Below are positions 31,079 to 45,299 of a stretch of 64,000 bases of DNA, piece after piece. A model generated the notes under the pieces. The model saw only the letters and a program-made list of their open reading frames with translations. It was not told the DNA's origin and made no database searches. Numbering within the stretch: position 1 is the stretch's first letter; each line of letters opens with the position of its first letter. The stretch lies in contig OY759263.1 of assembly GCA_963662155.1 (NCBI GenBank), positions 15,561,194 to 15,625,193 on the forward strand. Direction: 5' to 3'. The position numbers and the translations under genes are program-made. The DNA comes from Lamellibrachia columna (Eukaryota > Annelida > Polychaeta > Sabellida > Siboglinidae).

Positions 31079-31816
31079 TTTATTTTTTCTTTGTGGTTGA
31101 GAACGTGGGGAATGGTGGCAGGTTTCTTGTCAGCATGGCTGAGAATGTTGTTGTGGAATCCTCATTGTTGGTGGCAATTTGACACAGGTACAGAGGTGAG
31201 AGTGGTGTTAAATAAAGTAGTCTTGAATTTTCTTGTAAAAGTATGTATTAGTAGATGTTTGCTATAACTTGCCTTTAGAGGGCTAAAGTCACATTATATC
31301 AAATATGTACTAAACTGTTTAAAAGTGCATGTGCAGGGTTTGGGCTAGTGCGAACATAGACAGATAGTCAGTAGGAAATCTAGATGTGTGTTATGTCTGT
31401 GGTCCTCGGCTGACTCAGGAACTCTGGGTATATGAAAATACAGGGGTGGCAATGAAGCACCCGAAGATAGGCCTGTTTCTTAGTACAAGATGTGATAAAA
31501 ACAGGGTAGGATTAGAAATTCTAAGCTAAGTGTATCTAGTTTATATTTATAACTAATACACAGTATATTGAAATTTGAATACATGCACTATTTTTAGTTA
31601 TGTTGGGGATGATTTGGGTTTCGCGAGTTTTAACGACTACAGTTTACATCCGTCATCTTGATTTGTTCATTGTTAAGCAAGGTAAACGTGGCTGATTGAG
31701 TAAATTTGGCTTAGGAACGTGTGATATCTAATGTTATAACACGATTATATTCTGATTTTGACACTGTTGCATATCTGTAAGATTGGGGTGTAAAGAGCCT
31801 TTAGAAATGTCACGAA
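31079..31816 (-). other. 5' flank/UTR of PHD element (copy 2); no gene
   Basis: Same as 649-1384 with a few substitutions and one extra base near 31327. Confidence 0.4.
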
Positions 31817-32122
31817 CCTGTCACTATGAGACAGGATATGACAAGACAGACACTAACCTGTCATTATGAGACAGGAGTTGACCAGACAGACACTAATATG
31901 TCACTATGAGACAGTAGATGACAAGACAAACACTAACCTGTCACTATGAGACAGGAGATGACATATCAGACATAAACATGTCACTATGAGACAGGAGATG
32001 ACAAGACAGACATTAATATGTCACCATGAGACAGGAGATTACAAAATAAACACTAACGTGTCACTATGAGACAGGAGATGACAAGACAGACATTAACCTG
32101 TCACTATGAAACAGGAGATGAC
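31817..32122 (+). repeat. 40-bp minisatellite, array a (copy 2)
   Basis: Same number and order of units as copy 1; the last unit reads GATGACAG where copy 1 has GATGATAG. Confidence 0.92.
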
Positions 32123-32125
32123 AGT

Positions 32126-32968
32126 CATGGGTTAATTTCAATTGTTAATTTAATTAACTCAATTAATTTAATTTAATTAATTGATTTACAAGAAAAGGTA
32201 AAGGCTAAATCAACTTCACCAAAAGGGGGTAATTTTATTTTATTTAATTGACAAATTCCAAATTACCTCTCAATTAAGTGCTCATTTAACAGTAGGTATT
32301 ACTGTATAGTTCACACCCATGTTACTCAGGCATTTCCAAAAGGCAGTCACCATTCCAGTGATTAGTCTGACAGAGATAAGGTTAAGGTATGTATGAATGG
32401 GAGGGAGAATATCTCTCAACATTAATACTGTCTGTACCAACTGGAGTTAGCTGGTCATTCAGGCACATGTGAATTGGAGGGAAGGCCTAGACAATACTTC
32501 AGTTTGGGATCTTTTTACAGCGCCAACTGGTATCAAAAGCAAGCCAATTCAAGTGATACATAAAAAAATGGTGTATAAATATTTAAATACTAGTGTATAA
32601 AGGGGAAACCTAATGAATTAGCATTAACACATTGCATAAATAACACTTTGATGCATAGAAATTATGTATATAGTTACCCGGTTTTGTTAATTTGGTGGTG
32701 GAATACTGGAGGAAACTCCACACCCTGCAAATCCTCAGCCACAAATTTACATTCCTTTCAGAAAAGAACATTAATTTTAAAAAGCATCTACAACTTTTAA
32801 AATGTGATCAAATACCCCATAAACGAATGTCTTGGTATATAAATATTGTATAAGCACATCTTTTTCAACAAAGTTACAAAACATATTTCTTTTATAAGTC
32901 AACGCAATGTTCACATTTGTTCGATGATAATAACACTGTTCCTAAGATGCAATAACTAAAGTAATTTC

Positions 32969-33029
<61 letters not shown>

Positions 33030-33353
33030 CACAGCACTATCGTGACCGTAGCGTTTAGAACTGCTATAAAATGTGTAAATAACAACTAGCATATCACTAT
33101 TTCAATAATGACTTGTATCAAGTGCTTATATTTACAAAAAAACAAGTGACATATGAATGTAATCTGCATTTCTACCAAAGCATACTTTAATTGTTAATTG
33201 AATTAAATATAATTGTTAATTTAATTTAATTAAAGAATTTGGGATGTTAATTTAATTTAATTGACCTGATAAATGTGTGAGGTTAATTTAATTGGAACAT
33301 TTCTGAGTTAATTGTAATTTAATTTATTAACTTTTCAAGTTAATTGCCCCATG
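32126..33353. mobile_element. AT-rich element with inverted ends (copy 2)
   Basis: CATGGG...CCCCATG ends as in copy 1, about 10 bp shorter, chiefly in the (TA)n tract at 32971-33026. Confidence 0.5.
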
Positions 33354-33357
33354 CATA

Positions 33358-33575
33358 CCTGTCACTATGAAACAGGAGATGATAAGAGAGTCACTAACCT
33401 GTCACTACAAGAGAGGAAATGACAAGACAGACATAAACCTGTCACTATGAGAGAGGAGATAACAAGACAGTCAACAACCTGCCATAATAACACAAGAGAT
33501 GACAAGACAGACATAAACATGTTACTACGAGACAGGAGATGATAAGACAGACACTAACCTGTCATTATGAGACAG
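33358..33575 (+). repeat. 40-bp minisatellite, array b (copy 2)
   Basis: Identical in unit order to 2937-3154. Confidence 0.9.
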
Positions 33576-33658
33576 CCGAGTTTTGTCAAACGGCATAGTG
33601 ATGCTGAGTGGCTTGTTGACCGTCTGATCTGGGAGTTGTTCCATCCCATCATTGTATC
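33559..33658 (-). CDS. Predicted exon (copy 2 of 3138-3237)
   Basis: Same splice sites and reading frame as in copy 1, without a difference in the exon. Confidence 0.45.
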
Positions 33659-34126
33659 CTGGAGACAGTCAATGACACTGTACGTTGAAAGTCTGACAGT
33701 GTCAACAACAGTGAACACAGGGATCTCATGGTGTGGTGAATAATAATTATGTTATTTACGAAGACATCAAGTAATGCTAGTAGATTTAGACAAAATGTTA
33801 TTGAAATAACATTGAAATACCAACATTATCAATATAAAAATCAATTTTGAACAACACTGCAAACTAAAACCCAAAAGTATTTATACTAAGTGACCTTTTA
33901 CAATCCAATCTCCCACCTGTTCTTATAGTAAATGGAGTCTACAAGAGCAATATACTAAGCGACCTTTCACAAGCCAATCTCCCACCTGTTCCTCAAGTAT
34001 CTGTCTGTTTTGTCCCTGGTTGACTTAGGGCGACAATGAATGACTTGAACGTGTCCGATGCTCCTGACAGGTACTGGGCAGTCAAGTCATCAGCTGACAG
34101 AAACCCCCGTCAGCATCTTGTCACTG

Positions 34127-34533
34127 GTCTGGGCTGTGAGAGCAAGAATCACTTTACACTTCAAGTAAGCTGTAATGTCTGTAAAAGACTAACTGGGTTG
34201 CGAGTGCAAAAATCACTTTACACTACAAGTCAGCTGTAATGTCTGTATAGAGACTCACTGGTATGTGAGTGCAATAATTACTTGACACTTTGAGTCAGCT
34301 CTAATGCCTATGTAAATACTCACTGGTATGTGAGTGGAAGATATTTTTCAATTCGAGTCAGCTGTAATGCCGGAATAAAGACTGACTGGGCTGTGAGTAC
34401 AACAATCACTTGACACTTCAAGTAAGCTGTAATGTCTGTGTAAAGACTGACTGGGCTGTGAGTACAACGATCACTTTACACTTCAAGTAAGCTGTAATGT
34501 CTGCGTAAAGACTGACTTGGCTGTGAGTGCAAT
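34127..34533 (+). repeat. 65-bp tandem repeat array (copy 2)
   Basis: Same units as 3706-4112 with two or three substitutions. Confidence 0.88.
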
Positions 34534-34557
34534 AATCAGCATGAGCCAAGAACTTAC

Positions 34558-34730
34558 GCTGTCGATGTTCTCATCCTTGGGTGGTTTGTCCCAGGTGACA
34601 CTGACGCCGTCCTGTCGTGACGTCTTTACTGCTGGTACGTCAATTGTTGTGTAATCGAATGGCTCTGTGTCGTCCACTGATGTAGTCATGTTGTGTACTG
34701 ACTTTTGTGACTCAGGTTTGATGGTGGCAC
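34558..34730 (-). CDS. Predicted HYR/FN3-like exon (copy 2)
   Basis: Unchanged from 4137-4309, including acceptor and GTAAGT donor. The open frame extends upstream past the acceptor here because a T run is shorter; this is not evidence for a longer exon. Confidence 0.55.
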
Positions 34731-35416
34731 CTGGAATGATGACATCAAGTTTATACAGGCAATACATATCAGTCAGTGTTGTAGTTTGATCATTACAATA
34801 TTTTACAGAAATTACAAAATAACTTAACTTAGAATTTTTTTTTTTAACCGACAGAAAGCTGCTTGACCATTTAAGACAATCTGTTTTCCAGAACAAAGAA
34901 CGATGCTATGGCAGTTCATTTACAAGTATTTCCTTGTTATAAACGACCATTTGTCTCAAAGAATTGAGAATGGTTGTACTAGTAAGTTAATATTGAAGAA
35001 TTTCACTGACAGGCAAACAGATTTGAGAGAACGGAGAAAGGATGCACTGGCTGTTAAATGTAGTAAAATGCATATTGCCTCTCTCTCGCTGTCAGCTGTG
35101 GTTGCGACTATGACTGCTCACTTAGTTCGCAATAAGTCCTATCCAGATTGGTCTTTCATCGGCAACTAAGTACAACTGCTTGGCGTCTATATTTTATTTT
35201 CTGCAAGTTTCCCTTTACTATGTCTTTGTATCTAAGTTTTGGGCGACCTCTGTTTCTAGTACCTTCTGACAGGTGGGAGTGCTGAAAAAAGCCACACTTC
35301 CATAAACAACTGGAATATATTAAAGAGTATAATGACGTGAGTCTGACTTTGTAATGAGTTGGTTGTATTTAGTCAGTTCTGTGTCATGGCGTGCAACACC
35401 CAGACCTGTCATGTTC

Positions 35417-36319
35417 CTGAGAACAAAAAGAAGAGTTGTGGTTGGATATGGGTTGTCGGAAGAGTTTAAAGTTAACATCGGTTAGAGGCAAGGAAATGAC
35501 CCTTTACTCTTTATCGTGGTGGTGGCACTAATCAGCAGGAAGATCAGCATGAAGGATGTTCTCAGGAAGGGGATGTATGCAAACGATCTAGCCATGACAG
35601 CAGACAAAAAACAAGAACTACAGGAAGTGTTGGAGGAATGGAAGGGGGTGTTCAAGAAGCACGGACCGATAATGAGCCGGGAGAAGACAGAAGTGATGTG
35701 GGTTTGACAACAGAGAGAGGACTTGAACATTAGTTTGGATGATAAGGAGATCAATCAAGTGGATGGCTTTGTGTAACTTGGAGGAATGGTTAATGAGGAT
35801 GGGCATTCAGAGGTAGAAATGCGATGCCGGATACAACAGGGAGCGTATGCTCGGGGAAAGGTAGAGGGAGTCATGTTGGACAGAAACATTTTGAAAAAGC
35901 TGAAAAGGAAATTCCTGAGAGGTTGTCTTACACAAACATGCCTGAATCTGTATCTGGAGACAGTGGCATTGACAGAACAACAACAGCAGCTGCAAGGTTG
36001 GTTCTGGTTTTGTCGAATAACACGAACAAAGAGGATTGGCGAAAGAAGGATGAACGACCTGAGGAAAGATGTGATGCAACAAAACAGTTCAACAGGAAGA
36101 TTGGTGAGAAGCAAGGTGAGATGGGCAGGCCACATGGTAAGGATGGATGCAGACATACTAGTAAAGAGAGTGGAAGAGAAAGGTGAAAAAACATCAAGGA
36201 TGCAAGAAAAGGGGAACGAACAGCTAAGATCGAAGGACTGCGTGAGGTGGGATATGAGAAGATCGGGGGAAGACGAAAGATGGAAAGGGGGCAGCCGATA
36301 GAAAAGTATGGAAAGAAAC
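35417..36319 (+). pseudogene. RTE-like fragment (copy 2)
   Basis: As 4998-5900; the YAND box and the stops are shared, so the damage predates the unit duplication. Confidence 0.82.
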
Positions 36320-36643
36320 AACAGAAAGAGTGACTTGACAATATTTTACCTGACCCTAACCCATGAACAGCAGTGAACAAAGAGGAAAAGCACCGTTAGT
36401 TTGGTAAAAAAATTATGTTTAATAAATCCAATAATATGGTCAACATTTTCATAAACAGTGTATAAATTGCTTATGAGAAAAAACATTATTTCAATAGAAC
36501 ATTTGCTAAATTTTAGCACCCCTCTACAGACATGGTGTTGTGTGACTATGATGCGCCATTTAGAAACCAGGTGTCTATGACAGTGACATGATTCTCTCCA
36601 GAGCCTTTTTATCATGACACACCTATCTCACTGACTGACTTAT

Positions 36644-36839
36644 CTCATGTGTGACGAGGCTGCCATAATTGTTGACCATGATGCTCCACAACTGGATAGT
36701 GGACTGGAAGGTGGCGGCCACCATCCTGTTGCAGTTCTCCTGGCCAGTGTTGAGCACCTTGGCATTGACCACCTGATCTATTAAATCCATCAGACACGGA
36801 CTTGTCCACGAAAATTGGCAGCGTGCAGAGTCCTTCATC
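36644..36839 (-). CDS. Predicted exon R, P1 version (copy 2)
   Basis: Same translation as 6225-6420; one silent change (ACT to ACA). The GAG/ATAAGT anomaly is shared. Confidence 0.55.
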
Positions 36840-36906
36840 CTGTCTCACATAAACACACAAGTTACATCGATCTGTAGATCTGCATCAATCAAACAGTTCG
36901 CACACC

Positions 36907-36982
36907 CACACTTTGGTATTGAAGTGACCCTTGATATTGTTCACTCTCGGTCCACCAAAATTGTTCCTGGCTGCCGCAGCAC
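36907..36982 (-). pseudogene. Exon Q remnant, P1 version (copy 2)
   Basis: Same truncated exon as 6488-6563 with the same TKVWV junction. Confidence 0.6.
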
Positions 36983-37257
36983 CTGTAAAAAGACCTCAAG
37001 TAAAGGCATGTTTATGTTTACACAGCACTGTATCCACTCCTTGGGATTGTTCAACGTGCTTAACAGTTCACTCCCTGGCTGACCTGTTCATTCCAACACC
37101 TTTTGTATTTATCTGGGAAGCATTCAGCAATGCTGCAATTACTGTGTGAAGATTTTTCGTTCACATTTCCACACGCATTATGCGGGAACGAGTTCGATTT
37201 TGCGCCCGCCGCGGACACATTGAGTTGTTTACTTCCGGCGTCGCCGGTTGAATGTAA

Positions 37258-38554
37258 ATGGCGTTCGAGTTGCACAGATCAAAATGTCAAAAAGCGTTGG
37301 CAGCAACTGCTGCATGCCATAGTCGATTGCGCTTGCACAAGTGCAAAATGCAGAGGATTGTCTACCGAAGGGAACCGAATGGAGAGCCCGTTTGCTGCAT
37401 GCCATCATTGGCATCAATAAGAATGGACAGCAGCTTCGATGCTGACAATGCCAAGATCTGCTCCAGGCATTTCACAGATGATTGTTTCAAACATGGTAAG
37501 TTTCTTGGTATTTTAATTAATTGGTTAATAACTGTTCAGTGATGTTGCAAATTTACATATATACCGGTTAAAGAGCCTGAATCAGTGAGTAACTGTGTCA
37601 CTGTGTGTAAAGTTCTGTAAAGCCTAGTAAAGGCTAAGCTAAAAGTAGGCCCAACATGTATGTCTGTTTTATAGGTATAATAATATCAAAAAGTGTCTGT
37701 CTTCGCTTACTCTAGCTGCAGATAACTATATGAAATTATTTTCATAATCACGATTCTTCACAGGCACAGTTTTGGGGGTGGGGTGGGGGGGTAGTAGCTC
37801 AGCTGTTAATACACAGTGCTGAAGAAATTGAAATATTAAATACCAAAAATAATACAAAATGACAATGGCAACAATGAAACAATAGCAGTAAGAATAGTAA
37901 TAAGTGTATGATATATATATTTACATAACACAAAAAATAACTTTTTTTGTACAGGTCCAAGCGGAACTCGCAGAACATTGATACCTGGAAGTTTGCCAAC
38001 CCTATGGATGCCTTCAAAGTCTGTAGTCTCAATTACTATTTGCATATTGAAGGTATCCTGTCTTAATCAAATGTGTTTACTTTTACTTCTTTCTGCTTTG
38101 ACTATCTTTTCTTGTCCTTTTTTTGAATTTGGTATATTTGATCGTATAATCTGTGATTTTCCCTTGGGAAAATCAGACACTTCCTCTGAGGCAACCAGTT
38201 GTGACAGCGCCACACTACCTATTCTACTAATTAATTCCTAAGGAAGGTATTTTTTTCATAAACCAATCCTAAGACAGTAGTTTTGTCGTTTTTATGTTTC
38301 AGTCATACAGAGAGCCACCGCCAGAGTTTGATCATGTTGCATACTTCAGCTTTGAAGACATTCGCAAGGATCTTGGCAAGGTTCGGCTTCCATGGTGCAT
38401 CACAGAAACTCTGCAAAAACTATTAAACTTGCAGTTGTTTTGGACAGTGTTGTCAAGCCGCAAGTTATTCTTGAAAGTGACACTGGTATGGCAGCTTCAG
38501 CCCATGTGTTTGGGGTACCTGCTCCACACCTTTCCACTGACCTTGAACACATGA
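37258..38554 (+). CDS. THAP-domain-like gene (copy 2)
   Basis: Same three-exon model as 6839-8126: exons about 37258-37495, 37955-38052 and 38303-38554. Substitutions near the start (GCGGGAACG, CGCGG) leave the ETS site intact. Inside exon 1, codon changes such as Asn to Asp/Ser are scattered. A 10-bp AGCCTAGTAA duplication lies in intron 1. Confidence 0.55.
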
Positions 38555-38716
38555 AGTTAAATACCTTTCTTCTTGACTTGCGTGAAAAGTCAGTGTGTAC
38601 TGGATTAACTGCAGAATTTTGCCAGTCTGCCAGATGGTACTGGTTCAAAACAGTATTTTCGATACATTAAAAACCTACCAGCCAATGTCATGTTTTCCAT
38701 ATATCCTGCATTATGT

Positions 38717-38913
38717 CAAACTCATAGCAACTTCTGCTCCATGCCATAATATAAAAAGGCATACACCTTTGAAGCAAAGTGGATAACAAAGCTATGGAAG
38801 CCGTCGAAGGCTCAATGCTGGAGGTCTGGTACTGGGTGGACACAGCTTCCTGATGTCTTTGCACAGGGTCTTGTCCCTCACCAGCTTTTCGAGTGTGACT
38901 GCAGCTTTGGAAG
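38717..38913 (-). pseudogene. Decayed transposase C-terminal fragment (copy 2)
   Basis: As 8290-8486, but reads KDIRKL where copy 1 has KDIRKQ; Leu matches the family consensus recalled, so copy 1 is derived at this site. Confidence 0.5.
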
Positions 38914-39024
38914 CTTAAACAAATAAGGTATTCAACATCAGGAATTAAGTATTCAATGTTCAACATTACTCAACAGTTTGTGCAATTAAATTAAATATAT
39001 AATACGCTTTGTAATAAAACATTA

Positions 39025-39147
39025 CATAATTATATATTTTTAGTTAAATCTTATACATAATTATATATTTTTAGTTAAATCTTATACATAATTATATATT
39101 TTTAGTTAAATCTTATACATAATTATATATTTTTAGTTAAATCTTAC
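39025..39147 (+). repeat. 31-bp AT-rich tandem repeat (copy 2)
   Basis: Four units, as in copy 1; the preceding 29-bp unit is single here. Confidence 0.92.
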
Positions 39148-39405
39148 ATTACTTTATTAATGAAGAGATTATGTACCATGTGATGATGGTTGTTAGAACA
39201 TACGCACGCACACACACACGCAAATATTAAAAGTAGTAATATCCATCAGGCATGAGAATAGGGTTGGTGGTTTTTAAAAAGTCGTTCGCCTAAGGGTAGC
39301 ACTTTTGTGTGATGGCCAAAGACCGGCAGTGTTTTGCTACACTTTCACTGAAATAAGCCATATACGTTTCCCCTTGATATCAATCAGTCAGATAGTTAGG
39401 CCTAC

Positions 39406-40324
39406 CTGCTCTCTTTGTCTTGGAGACGACTGTTGTTTGTCGCGACTTGGTCTTGGGTGTACGTCGAACATTCGACGCAGAAAATGTTGTTGGGATGACT
39501 TCTAGCTTGAAGGAACGTCTTTTACGGTACGATATCCTATGCTCGGCCATCAGATTTATAGCTGCACTTGATGTGCCCTATGGACAGAATGAATCAGTTA
39601 TCTTACAAAAGGTAGACATGCATGTTCAGATTACCCAGAAGCAGATAAAATCATATTACACAGAGGCAGAGACAATTTTTGCCATAACTCCTATCTCTCT
39701 ACTCCCTGCTGTCCTGACACAAACAACCGTTAATACAGAACATGCAATCCAATTCTTGGGATACCCATCCACCTTAATTCTTCAATATGTTCTAAGAGAT
39801 TAGAGCAAGTGCGAACAGCTATAGGTATTAATAATATTGCATTAAAACGTGCGTGATCATTTCACACACAGGTGTAGCTAAAATGCCATTGCCATTGGTA
39901 AAAAAAACCAATTATTAATTCTACTGTTATTATTCAATATTGTATTTACACTCACCTTGGACACATGGGGTTTGTTTATTTCCTTTGCTCTTGAGACCTT
40001 CACATCAAGTTGATCATTCATTTGAGAAAAATGTTCCTGCACACACAGAAGCTAAATTGTCATATATTAAGGAATGAGTCATTCAATTCCTAAGCTACTA
40101 TAGCATATTACTTATTAGCATATACTCAAACGCTGGCTGAGGCCGAGATGTCCCCTGCTAAAAATCCAGCCGCCTCAAAGGCATATCATTTAATAAATTA
40201 GCACATTATTTTCTTGAAAGAAAGATACAGTCCATGCCTAGAGGTGCTTTCAATTAAAATGTAAACTGTACAACAAAATCAACATTTAACTTACCGCAAG
40301 AATCGCATCGATGTCAAGCTCCAT
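39406..40324 (-). CDS. Small basic-protein gene, exons 1-3 (copy 2)
   Basis: Exons 40295-40324, 39956-40036 and 39406-39577. All coding bases and splice sites match copy 1, while nearby non-coding positions differ. This fits recent duplication and possibly constraint, though the sample is small. Confidence 0.65.
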
Positions 40325-40428
40325 GTTGCGAAATGAGACCGGAAGTAAACAATACAAACTGTCGAGCCCAAGCAGCTAACACAAACTCCACCAGAGGCGC
40401 AACGCAAGGCACGCGCAAAGCTGGCAGT

Positions 40429-41669
40429 CCAGTTTTTACCACAGAAGATATCAGCTCACTTCCAGTTCCATTGACTAAATTTGAGGGCAATAAATCAGAA
40501 CATTTAGGGCAGTTATTTGTAACTCCTGAAATGATAGCAAAGAAAATTAAGAAGATGAAAGATAATAAATCACCTGGAGTTGATGGGATACCACCAAAAC
40601 TGCTAAAGGAAATTGTTGATCAAATTAGTACACCACTTGCAAACTTATTTAACTTGTCACTAGAAGAAGGAATAGTTCCTTCAGAATGGAAAGAAGCAAA
40701 CATTACGCTGCTATTTAAGAAGGGATCGAGGAAGAAGCCAGAAAATTACAGACCAGTGAGTTTAACATCAGTTGTATGTAAATTACTCAAAACATTAATT
40801 AGAGACCACATGGTGGAATTCCTCATAAAACATAAATTAACAAATACATCTCAACATGGATAACTAAAAGCAAGGTCATGTCTAACCAATCTCAATCTCT
40901 TATGTTTTTTAGAAGAAATTACAAAGTGGGTAGATGACGGGTCACCAGTGGATGTTGTCTACTTAGATTTTCAGAAAGCTTTCGATAAAGTGCCACATCA
41001 AAGATTGTTACTTAAACTAGAAGCCCATGGTATAGGCAATGATGTAATCAACTGGATAGAAAAGTGGCTTACACACAGAAGACAGAGAGTAATAGTAGAT
41101 GGTAAGATTTCAAACTGGAAATCTGTTTTGAGTGGGGTACCAGTTTTAGGCCCTATACTGTTTTTTAATATATATAAATGATTTGGAGGATGACATATCT
41201 AGCAAAGTACTCAAATTTGCAGATGACACAAAAGTATTCAGAAAGGTTACTAATGAGACAGATAAACAAAGTTTACAGGATGATCTAGAAAAATTTGTTA
41301 AATGGTCAGAAAAATGGCAAATGTTATTCAATTTTGGGAAGTGTAAATGTATACACATAGGACATGGAAATATGGACGAAGAATATAAAATAGGGGATGC
41401 TGTACTAGGTAGAACCACACAAGAAATGGATTTAGGAGTAACATTTAATGATGATATGAAAGTTTCAGAGCAATGTGGGATTGCTGCTTCGAAAGGAAAT
41501 CAAATTCTAGGGCTAATTAGGAGAACTATCACGTATAAGGAGAAACATCTAATTGTACCCCTGTACAAAGCAATAGTTAGACCACATTTGGAATATTGTA
41601 TGGATAGCATGGAGGCCATATCGTAAAAAAACACATAGATAAGCTAGAAAGAATACAACGAAGAGCAAC
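40429..41669 (+). pseudogene. CR1 RT fragment (copy 2)
   Basis: As 10027-11266, with the same TAA, the same PQGS deletion and the same frameshifts. LKFADDTKVF replaces LQFADD, and EYCMDSMEA replaces EYCIQAW through a small local change. Confidence 0.9.
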
Positions 41670-43863
41670 TCATCGACGACAGCGAACTACATGACGACGG
41701 CGATCGTTAGCATCAAACCGCTGCCCAAGTACATATTTGTCTTGCTCAACGTCATCCAATCTTCATCCATTCCCCCACGTCTATAGCAACTGCTCTTACA
41801 AGACTCTGCCTCCATCCAGGTCAAGTGAAGCACTGATGCACGACTCCGACGTCTCTTTGATGCGATACCAATGCTAGTTTCATTCCAGGACACACGTTAG
41901 ATTATGTAAACAGTATAACAAACAATCAATAATCTTTGATATAGCATTCAACGCTCCCCATCATAGACACCGCGTGCGACACAAGTGTTGACTTCGTACC
42001 AGGATACACGTGTGTAACAAACACTGATACGCAGACACGCTCCCCTGCCGACGTTTAATAAAAGCCACATGACGTGATATGAGCTGGTACGCGCATTGAG
42101 ATATAGAGGCCTATGTTGCAACATTTGTTTTTGCGCGGTTTATTATTTTACTTTTCGTACTAGTGTTAGCAGTAAGATGCGCGCATGAGGAAGCTACAGC
42201 GTGGTGCGAACAATGGCCATATTAAATATTGCTAAACACTTGTACTTGTCTGCATTAACAAACAAACGGCATATCTCCCTCCCGCGCTGCCTCCTCTCCC
42301 TCCCTCGCTTCTTCTCTGACCCTTCTCCTTCTCTCCCATCTAATGGGGCGTGATAACGTTCAAGATAGAACGTCAGGCTCCCAGTCGTGAAAACCCTAGC
42401 TTGAACCGTCTTGCTGCCGTTTCGAAGCTTTGGCAATTTGTTTCACCGAACGTTGCCACAGCTCATTCGTTTGTATAAATGAGTACCTGGCTATATGCAG
42501 TGGTGATTATACGTACGAATGGTCTTCGAGCAGTAACTGCAGCATGACTGAGTGCTTCCCAGAGAAGTCGAGATGGAGTTGGAATGAACAGGTGTGCTAG
42601 GGGGTGAAGTGTAAAACACTTTGAACACTGAACGTACACTAACGGATGCGTACTATTATTTTGTGTGTGTAACCATGTTGAGAAAATTGCTGTAAACAGA
42701 ACGATTACGTATCCTCAATAGAACAACATGCATGTGTCGATACAATTAGGATACCAGAATAATTGCGACATAGAAATTGCGCTTCTAAGTGAGGATTACA
42801 ACGTCATTCAGGGCGTTGACAGGTGTCAAGGCGTGGTGCTGCAAAAGATTATCTGATGCAAACAGGACAACGCCGTCCGAGCGCATGGACAATGCCTGTC
42901 GTGGTTCGTTGATTACCTCCGCCAGCACAGACAACAGACCACAGTGGTTTATTCCTGTTTACCAGCCAGCGTGCGGGGAGTTCTTGCATTTAGCGTGTCT
43001 TATATAGCAATCCATGCGAAGTTGGTGATTCTTCTTCCAAAAATTCGTATACGGTGTACGGCCTACCATGACTGAAGAATGATCAATTGGAGAAATATGG
43101 AGGAGTGTGCAAGATAGCATTTCGTGTGCTACATCCGTGTTGGCGTGCATGTTATCTGCTTCAACATACGTTGTATATCAATAGCACACGCTGCGTGCTT
43201 CCTGTGGTGTTCTCTGTAAAAGCTGATCTCATCTAGATAGGTAGAAATGCAATGCGTTGACAGCCAGTCAGACGAAATTGGTGAAGAAAGAGATGATTCG
43301 AGACAGCTACTAACAAAAGGAGCATTATAAACAGGGACTTTATGACCTACCAGAATGCGGAAGGTTTGTGTATAAACATTATTTGGCTTTGTAGATAAAT
43401 AATATCTATACTACGGAGTACACATATTTGATATGGTATTAATTCTGATACATAATTTTATTCATTCTACAAACGATTGATCATTTCATATGGAGTTTTG
43501 AATAATGTATTGGGACAGATTACTTATTAGTGACAACTATGTTTTTCTGCTTCTGATGCAACTCATGACTGTGTATTAGTCGCACGAAAATTTGGCTAGA
43601 CTGTTGCTGGCAAGGAGACGAGACACTTTCTAGGCGTTTTGGCTTATTGTTGGCTAACGTAACAGTTATGTGCATTTGTTCAACAAAGTAACGGTGGTGG
43701 GAATTGCTAGATGCATAGATAATAAACAGACATACCAGTTATCACAACTGTTCGATGATACTATTGCCAATATAATAAACCTTTTCCACTTGGAGTGTGT
43801 TGTATTCCTAAGACAGGGTTTTGTAGGGTTGTTGATATCAATTACACGGCCAACGTTCTAGTA
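41670..43863. other. No gene recognised (copy 2 of 11267-13464)
   Basis: Same content as copy 1, including the pyrimidine-rich tract near 42275-42338. A 4-bp deletion (CAAG) occurs near 43265. Confidence 0.35.
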
Positions 43864-43901
43864 GACGCCATCTTAGAGTGATCACTTCCGGCGCATGCGC
43901 A
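43864..43901 (-). promoter_or_regulatory. YY1-ETS-NRF1 promoter cluster (copy 2)
   Basis: Identical to 13465-13502, including the embedded ATGGCG. Confidence 0.55.
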
Positions 43902-44618
43902 TAATTTTCACCACTAGATCTGCATAATTCAATATCAATAACATAGACTAGTAATATTATTTATGCATGTTATACACTTTGCTGCATTACAACATGAACT
44001 ATGCCATATAAGAAACATTCTAATTAACTAAATTGTTTAATTAGTAGTTGTTATATCAGTTAAATGTAAAGTTAACCTGTTTCAAGAGTTCACACCACAA
44101 ATTCACATACAAAGGGTGTACCTACTATATAAACGGGTAGACGTGTTGTCATGAGAGGTTGAAAGCTCAACATATAGGGATTGTCAGTAGTTTGGGTGGA
44201 GAACTACAGAATGGTCTGGGGGCCGACACATCTCTCCCCTGAGAGCTGCTCGATAAGCAACCATAAGAGACTCGGTGACTGTGGATTGGTCTCTCCACCG
44301 ACCGATAGGAGGTGCAACCAAATAGCAGATAATGCTAAGTGTCACTCACGTCATTGGACTCTTATTTTTTAAACAAAAGAACATCGATCATTACATATTC
44401 AGGTTATTACTCTCGATTCGCATTTGTTGGTCAATCGGCATCAGTTGTATTGTCATCGTAGCAAACGTCTGTCAATCCGTAATCAATTACATGTAAATTA
44501 TTACGTTGATGTCCTTCCTTGCATTTTCGTAAATCAATGCTTTCATTATATCAATCTACGTCATTCCCAAAACAAAAAGGCTATATAATATTAGTGTTTT
44601 ATGGCACTCCAGCACACA

Positions 44619-45299
44619 TGCAAATTTGTTCTCTTCGAAGAACAGCCAGGTGACACTGTTAAGCTAATGCTTTCCACACGTTTTGATTTTACTGTGCTTC
44701 TCTACATGCAATCTAAAGTCTGACACATAAGGAAACGTCTTGCAACATATTGTGCACACCTAATCGATTCAAATAGACATGCACAATTTACCCCACCAAT
44801 AATAACTAACTCGGATTTACTTGCATTTAACTTTAATGTGGTCTCTGTCATCCAATGGAAGATTTTGTGGAGACAATCCCTGAGCTAGCTTTGGAAGAGA
44901 TTTGTATCTCATTTAGCCAAAATAGCATAGGTCTGTGATTTATTAGCACACACTTGGTGATCCAAGTTGTGACATTGGATAACTGAGCCAATTAGAGTAG
45001 CGTAGAGAGTGAAACACCCTGAGGAACATTACATGAAGTAGGGAGCGTAGCTGAGAAACAATTAGCTATCTTCATTCTTTTGTATCTATCAGTTAAATAT
45101 TATGAGAACCAGCTCTGTTCCAGATATGCCACATTGACACACTTTTAATAAGTTGTCCTGTGACCAATGGTATCAAATGCGGCAGATAGCTTCAGCAAGA
45201 AAATGGTCTCCTTCCATACACTTCCTGGACCCACTACCCAGTGTGCAGATCCGCTCAAGTCTGGTCAATAACAGATTTAACACCTACACATGGTTCACT
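44619..45299 (-). pseudogene. Ancient RT relic (copy 2)
   Basis: As 14220-14900; the same stops are present. Confidence 0.6.

Noticed and set aside
32892..33092. Minus-strand frame with YIYIYI repeat
   Set aside because: Translation of the (TA)n microsatellite.
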